From contig JAFSCP010000046.1 of assembly GCA_017436705.1 (NCBI GenBank), positions 91,505 through 155,504 on the forward strand: a DNA stretch of 64,000 nt, given 5' to 3'. Below, piece by piece: positions 25,743 to 34,815 of the stretch. The DNA comes from Bacillota bacterium. GTDB lineage: Bacteria; Bacillota; Clostridia; Peptostreptococcales; Anaerovoracaceae. How positions within the stretch are numbered: the stretch's first letter is position 1; every line of letters begins with the position of its first letter. Made by a program: the position numbers and the translations under genes. The notes beneath the pieces are model-generated. The model searched no databases. It was not told the origin of the DNA and saw only the letters and a program-made list of their open reading frames with translations.

Positions 25743-26177
25743 TTAAAGATAATCCCTGAGCTGGCAGGCCAGGTCGGCTTCCATGCTGATAAGTTTCTTG
25801 GCGATGTCTTTGGACTTTTCGTCAGCGGCCGCGTACTTGTTAAGATAGCGGGAAAGTGATTTGACGCCCATATTACAGCCGTCTGTGAGCAGGTCGGCGA
25901 TGGTGTCGTCACCGGCGTCCATGGCCATCATTACGTTGGTTTTGATCCATGACATGCTCTTGGCCATTGGATTAGGATCCTTGCCTTCTTCATCGTAGCT
26001 GTTAAGCAGGCGGCGGGTTTCATCACCAAGGCGGCAGTGTTCGTCTTTTGATGAAGAAAGAATTTTCACCAGTTTCGGGTCCTGGGCGTCTTTGAGAATT
26101 TCGTCGATGGAGCTGACGCCCATCTTCACACCTGCGTTACATTCTTTTAAAAGATTGATAGTATCTTCATGTATCAT
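25743..26177 (-). CDS. uncharacterised helical protein, ferritin-like (DUF2383-like?)
   Basis: 144 residues, all helical by composition, starting MIHEDTINLLKECNAGVKMG with repeated MGV..S segments at 17-23 and near 103 (GCNMGVKSLSRYLN). The two halves look like a duplicated helical hairpin. Resemblance to the DUF2383 four-helix bundle is my impression only. GGAGG upstream. No metal-binding ExxH pairs are evident. Confidence 0.6.
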   Translation of the reverse strand: MIHEDTINLLKECNAGVKMGVSSIDEILKDAQDPKLVKILSSSKDEHCRLGDETRRLLNSYDEEGKDPNPMAKSMSWIKTNVMMAMDAGDDTIADLLTDGCNMGVKSLSRYLNKYAAADEKSKDIAKKLISMEADLACQLRDYL

Positions 26178-26308
26178 TTTTTTACCTCCACGGTTGTTTT
26201 GGTTAGTATCTGCAGTTTTTAAAAAAATATAATTTACCCCTTTCTTTTTTGCAGAATGAGTGATATAATCGACATATGACGGAAACTATATAAAAAGGAG
26301 GCCGGAGA

Positions 26309-27112
26309 ATGGCAAGACCCAAGAGATGCAGGCGCATATGCGGAGAACCTGAATACATTGAATTTGTGCCGGGAGGATGTACGGGAAGTGAAGCATACAC
26401 CGTAACCTTATCCCTTGACGAGTTCGAGGCAATCAGGCTTGTGGACTACGAAAAAAAGACCCACGAGCAGTGCGCGGCCATGATGGATATTTCCAGAACG
26501 ACCGTGACAGAAATCTACGAGCGCGCCCGCGGAAAAGTGGCTGACTGCCTGGTAAACGGCAAGAAGCTTGTAATTGCAGGCGGCAACTACAGAGTCAGCG
26601 GCGAGGCTTCCGGCACCGGAAATACAATTGTTTTAACTGAAAAGGGAGGACCAGAAATTATGAGAATAGCAGTTACTTACGAAAACGGACAGATTTTCCA
26701 GCACTTCGGACACACATCACAGTTCAAGGTTTACGATGTGGAAGACGGCAAAGTTGTTGCAAGCCAGATTGTTGATACAAACGGCAACGGCCACGGCGCA
26801 CTGGGTGGATTCCTGGCAGCAAACCAGGTAGAAGTTCTGATCTGCGGCGGTATCGGCGGCGGTGCACAGAACGCACTGGCACAGGCAGGCATCAAGCTTT
26901 ATGGCGGCGTGATGGGGGAGGCTGATGCAGCTGTAGAGGCTTTCATCGCAGGCAAGCTGGATTTCAATCCGAACGTACAGTGCAATCACCATGGCGAAGG
27001 TCATCACCACGGTGAAGGCCACACATGCGGAGGACACGGCCATGATCATGGTCACAGCTGCGGCGGTCACGGACATGGTGAAGGCGGCTGCGGACACCAC
27101 GGATGCCACTAA
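26309..27112 (+). CDS. DUF134 HTH protein fused to a NifX/NifB-type domain with His/Cys-rich tail
   Basis: 267 residues. Residues 1-95 are DUF134 (MARPKRCRRICGEP..FVPGG, then LSLDEFEAIRLVDYE and DISRTTVTEIYERARGKVADCL). Residues about 117-225 are a dinitrogenase iron-molybdenum cofactor biosynthesis-type domain (MRIAVTYENGQIFQHFGHTSQF, ICGGIGGGAQNALAQAGI). The last 40 residues contain about 17 His and 4 Cys (HHHGEGHTCGGHGHDHGH). No nitrogenase genes are near. Possibly a metal- or FeS-responsive regulator. AAAAGGAGG upstream. Confidence 0.88.
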   Translation: MARPKRCRRICGEPEYIEFVPGGCTGSEAYTVTLSLDEFEAIRLVDYEKKTHEQCAAMMDISRTTVTEIYERARGKVADCLVNGKKLVIAGGNYRVSGEASGTGNTIVLTEKGGPEIMRIAVTYENGQIFQHFGHTSQFKVYDVEDGKVVASQIVDTNGNGHGALGGFLAANQVEVLICGGIGGGAQNALAQAGIKLYGGVMGEADAAVEAFIAGKLDFNPNVQCNHHGEGHHHGEGHTCGGHGHDHGHSCGGHGHGEGGCGHHGCH

Positions 27113-27136
27113 TTATGTAGAATTATACAGACAATC

Positions 27137-27183
27137 AAAAAGCCGGTCTTGCGGATAAGCAAGGCCGGCTCTGGTATTTTTTG
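27137..27183. terminator. bidirectional terminator between convergent genes
   Basis: AGCCGGTCTTGC / GCAAGGCCGGCT (one G-U) flanked by AAAA and, after CTGGTA, TTTTTT. Confidence 0.8.
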
Positions 27184-27186
27184 ATG

Positions 27187-28212
27187 TTATACTGTGATTT
27201 CTCCTGCCAGAATCCGGCGGTAGTCTTCACAGTTTTTCTTAAGCAGGTCAGGAATAGGGAGCTGGTAAGGGCACTTGGAAAGACAAGAACCGCACTCAAT
27301 ACATGTTTCAGCGGTTTTCATGTTTTCCTGCCATTCTTCAGTGAGCCATGCAGCGGAAGGCGCGCGGCGGATCATCAGGGACATGCGGGCGCAGTTGTTG
27401 ATTTTGATGCCCTGAGGACAAGGCATGCAGTAACCGCAGCCGCGGCAGAAGTTGCCGTCCAGTTCTTTCTTTTCGGCTTCAATGAAAGCGCGGATTTCGT
27501 CGTCCATAGCAGCTGGTTTATCAAAGATACTGAGCCATTCTTCAAGTTCAGTTTCTTTCTGGATACCCCAGATCGGAACTACATTGTCAAACTGTGACAT
27601 GTATGCGAAAGCGGCACGGGCGTTGTTGATGAGACCTCCTGCCAGACCTTTCATGGCGATGAAGCCCATGTTCTGCTCCTTGCAGAGTCTGGTCAGGTCA
27701 GCTTCGCGCTGGCTGCTCAGGTAGCTGAGAGGGAACTGGATAGTTTCATAAAGGCCTGATTTTACACATTCTTCAGCAACACCTATTTTGTGGCAGGTAA
27801 TGCCGATGTGCTTGATCAGCCCCTGACGCTTGAACTCTTCCATGGTTTCGTACATGCCTGTGCCGTCGCCGGGAGCATAGCACTGGTCAGCGAAATGAAA
27901 CTGATAAATGTCTATGTAATCGGTTTTCATGTTTCTGAGGGAAGTTTCGATGTGGGCCTTCATTTCGTCAGGAGTCTTGGCACCTGTTTTGGTTGCGATG
28001 TAAATGTTTTTGCGGACATCGGAAAGAGCAAGGCCGATTTTTTCTTCGCTGTCGGAGTAAGCTCTTGCAGTGTCAAAAAATGTCATACCGCCTTCGTATG
28101 CGCGGCGGAGAATTGCTGCAGCATCTTCAAAATTTCTTCTCTGTACAGGGAGTGCGCCGAAACCGTTCTGTGGCACTGTAATTCCTGTGCTTCCAAGGGT
28201 AACCATTTTCAT
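27187..28212 (-). CDS. aldo/keto reductase with C-terminal 4Fe-4S ferredoxin domain
   Basis: 341 residues from MKMVTLGSTG; AGAAGGAT before it decides this start over the ORF's upstream Met. AKR barrel about 1-260 with FFDTARAYSDSEEKIG near 47 (catalytic Asp and Tyr), ATKTGAK near 72 (Lys) and QFHFAD near 106 (His). The C-terminus has CRGCGYCMPCPQGI near 257 and CIECGSCLSKCPYQLPIP near 307, two cysteine clusters. This architecture is common in anaerobes; substrate unknown. Confidence 0.9.
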   Translation of the reverse strand: MKMVTLGSTGITVPQNGFGALPVQRRNFEDAAAILRRAYEGGMTFFDTARAYSDSEEKIGLALSDVRKNIYIATKTGAKTPDEMKAHIETSLRNMKTDYIDIYQFHFADQCYAPGDGTGMYETMEEFKRQGLIKHIGITCHKIGVAEECVKSGLYETIQFPLSYLSSQREADLTRLCKEQNMGFIAMKGLAGGLINNARAAFAYMSQFDNVVPIWGIQKETELEEWLSIFDKPAAMDDEIRAFIEAEKKELDGNFCRGCGYCMPCPQGIKINNCARMSLMIRRAPSAAWLTEEWQENMKTAETCIECGSCLSKCPYQLPIPDLLKKNCEDYRRILAGEITV

Positions 28213-28306
28213 AATATTATCCTTCTTTCTGTATTCTTTTAAACATAATATACCACTGCAGGACGCAATTTGCAATGGTTAAGGACAGCAGCAGGGCGTC
28301 CGGCTT

Positions 28307-28348
28307 CAAAAAAAGTGAAAACCGGCCTCCTGGGTGTGAGCCGGTTTC
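28307..28348 (-). terminator. terminator of the ferredoxin-type gene
   Basis: On the minus strand AAACCGGC / GCCGGTTT with a 13-nt loop, followed by TCACTTTTTTT. Confidence 0.75.
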
Positions 28349-28376
28349 CGGTGGATATGATAGTTATGAAAAAATT

Positions 28377-29096
28377 CTATTCAAGAATTCTTCCGTCTGT
28401 GGTAATTGTCACTACCTGCCAAGGAATAAACTTTCCGCTGGCCTGAAGTGCGCGTTTTGCAGCGTTTTCAATACCTCCGCAGCATGGAACTTCCATGCGG
28501 ACGATAGTAACGCTCTTTATATCGTTGTCTGCAATTATTTCAGTAAGTTTTTCAGCGTAGTCACCTTCATCCAGTTTAGGACAGCCGATGAGAGTTATAC
28601 GGTTTCTCATAAATTCCTGGTGGAAATTACCGTAGGCATAAGCAGTACAGTCCGCTGCGATAAGCAGGTTTGCACCGTCAAAATATGGCGCATTGACAGG
28701 TGCCAGCTTGATCTGGACAGGCCACTGCATGAGCTGGCTTGCAGCTTTCTGCGGCGCTGCAGCCGGTGCCTGCACAGGCTCTGAAGTTTCTTCACGTACA
28801 ATTGCCTTGGAACGGGAACCAGGACAGCCGCTGAAAAGAGTTTTTTCAATGGATTCCTTAAGTGCCTTGGCGCGCATAACCGCCTCGTGGTCATAAGCAG
28901 GAGCTTCTCTTTCTTCGAAGGTGATAGCGCCTGTCGGACATGCAGGAAGACAGTCCCCCAGACCGTCGCAGTAGTCCTCACGCATAAGCTTAGCCACTCC
29001 ATTGACCATGCCGATTGCCCCCTCATGGCACGCAGCCGCGCAGAGTCCGCAGCCGTTACACTTGCTTTCATCAATTTTAATAATCTTTCTTATCAT
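28377..29096 (-). CDS. 4Fe-4S dicluster ferredoxin-type protein
   Basis: 239 residues from MIRKIIKIDESKC; GGGAGGTATTGGGG before it decides the start. Two clusters in the N-terminus: CNGCGLCAAACHEGAI near 12 and CDGLGDCLPACPTGAI near 42. The C-terminal 130 residues carry DCTAYAYGNFHQEF, IGCPKLDEGDYAEKL and MEVPCCGGIENAA, extra cysteines that may bind another cofactor. It is divergent from a Crp/Fnr regulator 90 bp away, likely its regulator. Function unknown, probably electron transfer or a redox scaffold. Confidence 0.85.
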   Translation of the reverse strand: MIRKIIKIDESKCNGCGLCAAACHEGAIGMVNGVAKLMREDYCDGLGDCLPACPTGAITFEEREAPAYDHEAVMRAKALKESIEKTLFSGCPGSRSKAIVREETSEPVQAPAAAPQKAASQLMQWPVQIKLAPVNAPYFDGANLLIAADCTAYAYGNFHQEFMRNRITLIGCPKLDEGDYAEKLTEIIADNDIKSVTIVRMEVPCCGGIENAAKRALQASGKFIPWQVVTITTDGRILE

Positions 29097-29186
29097 CCCC
29101 AATACCTCCCTGTTGACTTTTATGGTACAAGTATAATACAATAAAGCAAAATAGTATGTTGGAAAAACAACAAAAGAGGTGATATT

Positions 29187-29846
29187 TTGGAGAAAAAATA
29201 CGAAATTATACGAAAATGCCCCCTTTTCACTCACATAAAGGATGAGGACCTGATAAAAGTTCAGAACTGCATGGGCGGAAGAATAGTAAAATTCTCAAAG
29301 AATCAGCCCATACTGGAGGAAGGCGATCCTGCCAGAAATATGTGCATTGTTGTAAGCGGGGCGGTGCAGATGGTGAGGGATGACTATAATGGAAACAGAA
29401 TCATCATAAAGAGAGTGGGCCCCGGTGAACTTTTTGCAGAGTCAGTGTCAATTACAGAAGATGCCCATATGCCTGTAACCATCGTGGCCGAAAACGATTG
29501 CGAGGTACTTATGCTGGACAGCAGCAGAATCCTGGCTCCATGCTATAAAAACTGCTATTTCCACATCAACATAATAAAGAACCTTCTGGACATTATCGCC
29601 AGAAAAAACATCTGGCTTACACAGCGAATCGAAATTACTTCCCGCCGCACTACCAGAGGCAAAATCATGGCATATCTGCTCATGGAGGCCAAGCACCTGG
29701 GAACAAAGGAATTCACCATACCGTTTAACCGGCAGGAACTGGCCGACTTTCTGGGGGTGGAACGCAGCGCAATGTCAGCCGAAATCAGCAGGCTCAGAGC
29801 TGACGGAATCATCGAATGTGACAGAAGCTGGTTCAGGATTATATAA
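29187..29846 (+). CDS. Crp/Fnr-family transcriptional regulator
   Basis: 219 residues, TTG start after AGAGGTGATATT. Cyclic-nucleotide-like beta-roll about 15-120 (ILEEGDPARNMCIVVSGAVQM, GPGELFAESVSI); C-terminal winged HTH about 150-219 with FNRQELADFLGVERSAMSAEISRLRADGII. Cysteines at about 11 and 28, 108 and 113 could form an FNR-type cluster but spacing is not canonical. It is divergent to the ferredoxin-type gene. Confidence 0.9.
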   Translation: MEKKYEIIRKCPLFTHIKDEDLIKVQNCMGGRIVKFSKNQPILEEGDPARNMCIVVSGAVQMVRDDYNGNRIIIKRVGPGELFAESVSITEDAHMPVTIVAENDCEVLMLDSSRILAPCYKNCYFHINIIKNLLDIIARKNIWLTQRIEITSRRTTRGKIMAYLLMEAKHLGTKEFTIPFNRQELADFLGVERSAMSAEISRLRADGIIECDRSWFRII

Positions 29847-29856
29847 CCAAAAAACA

Positions 29857-29886
29857 AAAATGACCCGATTTACATCAGGTCATTTT
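29857..29886. terminator. bidirectional terminator between crp-like gene and yqeY
   Basis: AAAATGACC / GGTCATTTT with a 12-nt loop; A- and T-rich flanks on both sides. Confidence 0.8.
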
Positions 29887-29904
29887 AATTTTGCGTTTTT
29901 GCAG

Positions 29905-30354
29905 TTATTTTTTAAGAAATTCTTCAACAAGCTTCTTAACCATGCCGCCGTCTGCTACGCCTTTAACCTTGGCCATAACAGGGCCCATGAGTTTACCCAT
30001 GTTCTGCATGCCGCCTTCGATACCGAGGGCACCAGCAGTTTCTGCAACGATTTCGCGGAGTTTATCTTCGGAAAGCTGTTCAGGTAAGTATCTCTGGAGA
30101 ATTTCGATTTCTGCTTTATAGGATTCAATTAAATCTGTTCTTCCGGCTTTTTCAAAATCAGCGAGGGCATCTTTTCTCATTTTAACCTGTTTTGATAAAA
30201 TAGCAATAATGCCTTCATCATCAAGTTCCTCTCTGTGGTCAACTTCATACTGTTTAACCGCAGCACGAGCAAAACTGATTGTATTTTTAGCAACTTCATC
30301 TTTTGCCTTCATAGCATCCTTGAAGTCAGCCATTAATTTCTCTTTAATTGCCAT
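29905..30354 (-). CDS. yqeY: GatB/YqeY domain protein
   Basis: 149 residues of the YqeY family, related to the tRNA-binding tail of GatB. DFKDAMKAKDEVAKNTISFARAA opens the first helical bundle and LMGPVMAKVKGVADGGMVKKLVEEFL closes the second. It follows rpsU on the same strand, a conserved pairing in Firmicutes. Molecular function is not established. Confidence 0.92.
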   Translation of the reverse strand: MAIKEKLMADFKDAMKAKDEVAKNTISFARAAVKQYEVDHREELDDEGIIAILSKQVKMRKDALADFEKAGRTDLIESYKAEIEILQRYLPEQLSEDKLREIVAETAGALGIEGGMQNMGKLMGPVMAKVKGVADGGMVKKLVEEFLKK

Positions 30355-30442
30355 TTATTATTCACCTCGATTCGTAAGATACCTTAAAGGGTATCCCAAT
30401 AATTTAGGTTTTAAATGACTGCGTATGTTGTTCTAATTAAAA

Positions 30443-30622
30443 TTAGTACTTCTTAGCCTTTTTTCTTGCAGCTTCAGATTTTTTCTTTCTCTTTACGCTT
30501 GGTTTTTCGTAGTGTTCTCTCTTTCTGAGTTCGGACATAACGCCATCTCTAGCGCATGATCTCTTGAATCTTTTAAGAGCGGATTCTAAACTTTCGTTTT
30601 CTCTTACGATAACTTGTGCCAT
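30443..30622 (-). CDS. rpsU: 30S ribosomal protein S21
   Basis: 59 residues. [20 protein letters not shown] and the basic tail [16 protein letters not shown] are diagnostic. AGGAGGTG 9 nt before the ATG decides this start over an in-frame TTG. Own promoter at 30692-30720, shared leader with yqeY. Confidence 0.96.
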   Translation of the reverse strand: MAQVIVRENESLESALKRFKRSCARDGVMSELRKREHYEKPSVKRKKKSEAARKKAKKY

Positions 30623-30691
30623 ATTCAATTCACCTCCTGACCAATATGAAATTAGTAAGCCATGAACAGTCTTTTAGCCTATAACGAAAGT

Positions 30692-30720
30692 ATTATACTA
30701 GATTTCTCTTGAATAAGCAA
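30692..30720 (-). promoter_or_regulatory. promoter of rpsU-yqeY
   Basis: Minus strand TTGCTT, 17-bp spacer, perfect TATAAT. On the + strand the overlapping hairpin CTCTTG/CAAGAG plus GTTTTTTT (30705-30729) looks like a small terminator just ahead of yqfC. Confidence 0.65.
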
Positions 30721-30758
30721 GAGGTTTTTTTCATAAATTTTAGAAGGGAGGGCTGATT

Positions 30759-31043
30759 ATGAAGTTAATGGATGAGGCAATTTACGATTTTGATTTTACC
30801 ATGCCCAGGGTTATAGCCACGGGCAGACTGGTGATTCTGGAAAATATAACGGCCATTGTGATGATCAGTGAAAATGCGCTGACCGTCAGCAGCTGCGGTC
30901 CGGGAAAGGGCAGAAAACAGCGTTTTACCACTGTGACCGGCGGGAATTTTATCATAAAGGAAATTGGTGAAGGGAGGCTTGTCATTGAAGGAAAAATCCG
31001 GGGCGTGGAGTTTTTACAGCCAGAGGGTGAAGATACGGATTGA
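30759..31043 (+). CDS. yqfC: sporulation protein YqfC
   Basis: 94 residues; YabP/YqfC fold (ATGRLVILENITAIVMISENAL, then GGNFIIKEIGEGRLVIEGKI). In Bacillus it is made in the mother cell under SigE and acts with YqfD. AAGGGAGGG precedes the ATG. First gene of a long conserved operon; its presence supports endospore formation. Confidence 0.92.
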   Translation: MKLMDEAIYDFDFTMPRVIATGRLVILENITAIVMISENALTVSSCGPGKGRKQRFTTVTGGNFIIKEIGEGRLVIEGKIRGVEFLQPEGEDTD

Positions 31044-32061
31044 GGGGTTCAGGCTCGACTGGCTGCTGAATCAGGCCAATGAGGCAGGGATAATCATCAG
31101 GGAGCTGCGGATTATTTCGGACACTGAGGCCAGCGGCTGGATTGCGGCTGCAGACCTGGCCCTGCTCCGCAGACTGGCAAAATCCCGGTACCGCATAACT
31201 GTAACTGAAGGCCGGGGACCGGAGTACCGGGCACGTACTCTGCTTAAAAGGCCTGTGACAATGGCGGGATGCCTTCTGATGGCGTCCATAGTTGCAGTCC
31301 AGTCCATGTTTATTGCAGATGTGAGAATCGACGGGTACAAGGCAATTCCTGAGGACAGCCTGAGACTCTGTCTGGAGGAGGCGGGAATCTGTGAGGGGGT
31401 GTTCAGACCGGCCATAGACTGGGAAGGCGCAAGGGAGATGCTGCGGGAAACTTTTCCTCAGCTGACCTGGATTCAGCTTGTATATGACGGCAGGACGGTA
31501 ATACTGAATGTCAACGAAACAGAAAAAGAAATCCTTTATGCTGCGGATGAAGAGGAAGCCGGCTGCATAAGCATTGTGGCAGACAGGAGCGGTTACATAG
31601 AGTCGGTAAGTGCCCTCCGGGGAGCGGCTCAGGTGGAACCGGGGGATTTTGTCAATGAAGGCGATGTGCTGATTTCGGGTGTGGTGCCTATGGAACCGAC
31701 AACTTTTCAGGAAGACTGGCCCACTGAGTATTATGTCCGGGCCAAGGGCGAGATTACGGCGCTGGTGCCTTACAGGCTGACTTTTAACCAGGAACGTTAC
31801 ACTGAGGATGTGGCCGAAGAGGGGCAGACGACTGTCACAGACCGCCGTGAACAGACCCGTGAGGAGGCAGAAGCGGTCTTAAACCAGCAGATACGCCTCT
31901 GGAAAAAAGAAAATTTGCCTGAAAATGCAGAAATCGTAAATGAAAGTTTGAATTTTTGTTATAAAAATAATATAATAGAAATAGGTATGACCCTGGAGGT
32001 CCGCCAGCAAATTGGAATTGAAAAGGAGATATTAGTTGGACAGGAAAATTCAGATAATTGA
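30985..32061 (+). CDS. yqfD: sporulation protein YqfD
   Basis: 358 residues from TTG 30985, placed 7 nt after AAGGGAGG; the longer TTG at 30964 has no ribosome site. One membrane segment near 90-110 (MAGCLLMASIVAVQSMFI), a FtsQ/POTRA-like region after it (VRIDGYKAIPEDSLRLCLEEAG), and the YqfD C-terminal domain (GDFVNEGDVLISGVVP). It overlaps yqfC by 59 bp and phoH by 26 bp, so translation is coupled. Confidence 0.9.
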   Translation: MKEKSGAWSFYSQRVKIRIEGFRLDWLLNQANEAGIIIRELRIISDTEASGWIAAADLALLRRLAKSRYRITVTEGRGPEYRARTLLKRPVTMAGCLLMASIVAVQSMFIADVRIDGYKAIPEDSLRLCLEEAGICEGVFRPAIDWEGAREMLRETFPQLTWIQLVYDGRTVILNVNETEKEILYAADEEEAGCISIVADRSGYIESVSALRGAAQVEPGDFVNEGDVLISGVVPMEPTTFQEDWPTEYYVRAKGEITALVPYRLTFNQERYTEDVAEEGQTTVTDRREQTREEAEAVLNQQIRLWKKENLPENAEIVNESLNFCYKNNIIEIGMTLEVRQQIGIEKEILVGQENSDN

Positions 32062-33043
32062 CGGAATAGACCGCATTGAGCTATTCGGTAATTTGGATGT
32101 CAACTTAAATTTAATAAAGGAAGCTACCGGCGTGGAAATTATCCAGCGGGATAACGAGCTGGTGCTCATGGCCCGCGACGGCGCAGAGGAGAGCGGTGAA
32201 GCAGGCGGCACTGAATCTGCCATTGAACTTGCTGCAGGAATTCTGGGCGAGCTGATGACCATTCTGTCAGGGGGAGAACCTCTCGACAAGCAGAAGGTGG
32301 CTTATGTAATCAATCTTAAAAAAGAAGGAATTTCCTACGGTGAAAACAGAGTGGGCAAGGATGTCATCTGTTTTACTCATAAGGGTAAGCCACTGAAACC
32401 TAAGACTCTGGGCCAGAAGAACTATGTTGAAAGCATCAGGCACAAGGATGTGGTTTTCGGTATCGGACCTGCCGGTACAGGTAAAACCTACATCGCGGTA
32501 GCCATGGCAATCAACGCTTTCAAGAACAAGGAAGTGCAGAAAATCATTCTGGCAAGACCTGCTGTTGAAGCGGGTGAGCGCCTCGGTTTCCTTCCCGGGG
32601 ATCTGCAGGAAAAGGTAGACCCGTACCTGAGACCTCTTTATGATGCACTTTACGATGTACTTGGCAGAGATGCTGCAATGCGACTCAAGGAAAAGGAAGC
32701 GATTGAAGTGGTTCCTCTTGCTTATATGAGAGGAAGAACTCTGGACAATTCTTTCATCATTCTGGATGAAGCGCAGAACACAACACGGGAGCAGATGAAG
32801 ATGTTCCTGACGCGTATGGGATTCGGTTCCAAGGTGGTTGTTACCGGTGACATTACCCAGATTGACCTGCCGAGAGGCAAGAAGTCCGGCCTGGTGGAAG
32901 CTGAGCGTGTTCTTAAAAATGTGAGGGATATTGACTTCTGTTACCTGAAGGACACTGACGTTGTAAGACACGAACTGGTGCGCAAGATTATCAATGCCTA
33001 CGACCAGTTCTATAAAAAATACCCTGAGGAATTGCAGGAATAG
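32036..33043 (+). CDS. phoH: PhoH-like ATPase
   Basis: 335 residues, TTG start after AAAAGGAGA. N-terminal KH-like part about 1-100; P-loop GPAGTGKT near 143; ILARPAVEAGERLGFLPGDL near 175; Walker B FIILDEAQNTT near 240 and TGDITQIDLPRG near 278. Belongs with ybeY in rRNA maturation/RNA quality control by conserved neighbourhood. Confidence 0.94.
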   Translation: MDRKIQIIDGIDRIELFGNLDVNLNLIKEATGVEIIQRDNELVLMARDGAEESGEAGGTESAIELAAGILGELMTILSGGEPLDKQKVAYVINLKKEGISYGENRVGKDVICFTHKGKPLKPKTLGQKNYVESIRHKDVVFGIGPAGTGKTYIAVAMAINAFKNKEVQKIILARPAVEAGERLGFLPGDLQEKVDPYLRPLYDALYDVLGRDAAMRLKEKEAIEVVPLAYMRGRTLDNSFIILDEAQNTTREQMKMFLTRMGFGSKVVVTGDITQIDLPRGKKSGLVEAERVLKNVRDIDFCYLKDTDVVRHELVRKIINAYDQFYKKYPEELQE

Positions 33044-33051
33044 GAGAAAAA

Positions 33052-33507
33052 ATGAATATAATTTACGAAGAAGGACATGTGGTAACACAGGAAATTTTAG
33101 ATAAAATGACTCAGGCAGCTGTTTATGCAGTGGAGCTTGAGCAGCTGGAATCAGAGCGCTGCGAAATCAGCGTGACTTTCGTGGACATGGAGGAAATCCA
33201 TGAACTGAACAAAGAATACCGTGATGTGGACAGACCGACTGATGTGCTTTCTTTCCCGCAGTTTTATGATCTTGAAGAGGAAATCCCTGAAGTAGGGGAA
33301 ATATGTCTGGGAGACGTGGTAATCTGCAGGGACAAAGCAGCGGAGCAGGCAAAGGAATTCGGCCACTCATTTGAACGTGAAATTATTTATCTTTTCGTGC
33401 ACAGCGTGCTTCACCTTCTTGGCTACGACCACATGGAAGATGATGAAAAAGCATGCATGCGTGCCCGTGAAGAACAGATTATGGAGCACCTGGGAGTGTT
33501 CAGATAA
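33052..33507 (+). CDS. ybeY: endoribonuclease YbeY
   Basis: rRNA-maturation metalloprotein, 151 residues. The zinc motif HSVLHLLGYDH near 116 (H..H.....H) and LNKEYRDVDRPTDVLSFPQ near 46 are both intact. Eight bases downstream of phoH. Confidence 0.96.
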   Translation: MNIIYEEGHVVTQEILDKMTQAAVYAVELEQLESERCEISVTFVDMEEIHELNKEYRDVDRPTDVLSFPQFYDLEEEIPEVGEICLGDVVICRDKAAEQAKEFGHSFEREIIYLFVHSVLHLLGYDHMEDDEKACMRAREEQIMEHLGVFR

Positions 33508-33527
33508 GAAAGGCAGAGGTGATAATA

Positions 33528-33905
33528 ATGAACAAGGAACTTTACCGCAAGGCGGTTGAAATGACAAACATGTCCTATGCACCTTTCTCAAAGTTCAGAG
33601 TGGGGGCAGCGCTTCTGGCAAAGGACGGCAGGGTGTTTACAGGATGCAATGTTGAAAACTCATCATTCGGCGGTACTATCTGTGCTGAGAGAACTGCCTT
33701 TGTAAAGGCTGTTTCCGAAGGCGTAAAGGAGTTTGACCGTATTGCAATTGCTTCAAGCGGCGGGGAAGCCTGGCCGTGCGGCATCTGCAGACAGTTTATG
33801 CGTGAATTCTGCGATGACGATTTCGTAATCATCACAGGAAACGATGAAGATTCACTGAGAACATATACAATGAAAGAAATTTTACCGGAGGGATTTAAAC
33901 TTTGA
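33528..33905 (+). CDS. cdd: cytidine deaminase
   Basis: 125 residues. Pyrimidine salvage: deaminates (deoxy)cytidine. Zinc site GCNVENSSFGGTICAERTA near 42-60 (C-A-E) and PCGICRQFMREF near 84 (PCxxC). GAGGTG before ATG 33528 decides the start over GTG 33519. The next gene starts 4 bp before its stop. Confidence 0.95.
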   Translation: MNKELYRKAVEMTNMSYAPFSKFRVGAALLAKDGRVFTGCNVENSSFGGTICAERTAFVKAVSEGVKEFDRIAIASSGGEAWPCGICRQFMREFCDDDFVIITGNDEDSLRTYTMKEILPEGFKL

Positions 33906-34804
33906 AAACAGGATTTATAGGAATTGTAGGCCGTCCTAACGTTGGAAAATCAACACTTCTCAATGCCATCCTCGGCGAGAAGATTGCCATCACCACGGAC
34001 AAGCCGCAGACAACAAGAAACATAATCAGAGGTATTTACACAGACATTCCGGACGGCGACTACGACAAGGGCACTCAGATGATTTTCATCGATACGCCCG
34101 GCATCCATAAGCCTCACAGCAAGCTGGGCAATTTTATGACAGACTCAGCAATCAACACTTTCAAGGAAGTGGACGTAATCCTTTTCCTGGTAGATGATGC
34201 TATAAACAAAGGCCCGGGAGACCGTTACATCCTGGAAATGCTCAAGGAAATTGACACTCCGAAGATTCTGGTAATCAACAAAATCGACACAATGAAGCCG
34301 GAATATTTCCAGTCAATCTACGAAGATTACAGCAAGATGGAAGTGTTCGATGATATTTTCGGGACTTCAGCTCTTGAAGGAAAGAATGTGGACAGGCTTA
34401 TTTCAAGGCTGGGCGACTTCCTGGAGGAAGGTCCTATGTACTTCCCTGAAGACATGGTTACTGACCATCCTGAAAGATTCATCGTCAGCGAAATCATCCG
34501 TGAAAAGATTCTGCTTTATCTGGAAGACGAAGTGCCTCACGGTGTGGCGATTGAAATCGAAAGCTACAAGGAAGAACCAAATATTACGCGCATAGGTGCG
34601 GTAATATACTGTGAACGTAAATCCCACAAGGGCATCATCATCGGAAAGCAGGGCAAGAAGCTCAAAGGCATCGGCAAGGCTGCCCGCATGGAAATCGAAG
34701 CACTGGTGGGTACAAAGGTTTTCCTGGAACTCTGGGTTAAGGTGAAGGAAAACTGGCGTGATTCAGACTTTGCACTTTCAAACTTCGGATATAAGGAAGA
34801 GTAA
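33902..34804 (+). CDS. era: GTPase Era
   Basis: 16S rRNA 3'-end binding GTPase for 30S assembly, 300 residues, TTG start after CGGAGGG. G1 GRPNVGKST near 9, G3 DTPGIH near 64, G4 NKID near 126, and a C-terminal KH domain with IIIGKQGKKLKGIGKAAR near 245. Overlaps cdd by 4 bp. Confidence 0.97.
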   Translation: MKTGFIGIVGRPNVGKSTLLNAILGEKIAITTDKPQTTRNIIRGIYTDIPDGDYDKGTQMIFIDTPGIHKPHSKLGNFMTDSAINTFKEVDVILFLVDDAINKGPGDRYILEMLKEIDTPKILVINKIDTMKPEYFQSIYEDYSKMEVFDDIFGTSALEGKNVDRLISRLGDFLEEGPMYFPEDMVTDHPERFIVSEIIREKILLYLEDEVPHGVAIEIESYKEEPNITRIGAVIYCERKSHKGIIIGKQGKKLKGIGKAARMEIEALVGTKVFLELWVKVKENWRDSDFALSNFGYKEE

Positions 34805-34815
34805 GGAGGCCGGAA

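Noticed and set aside
28275..28784. 169-codon + strand ORF
   Set aside because: Starts in a terminator region and is antisense to the ferredoxin-type gene.
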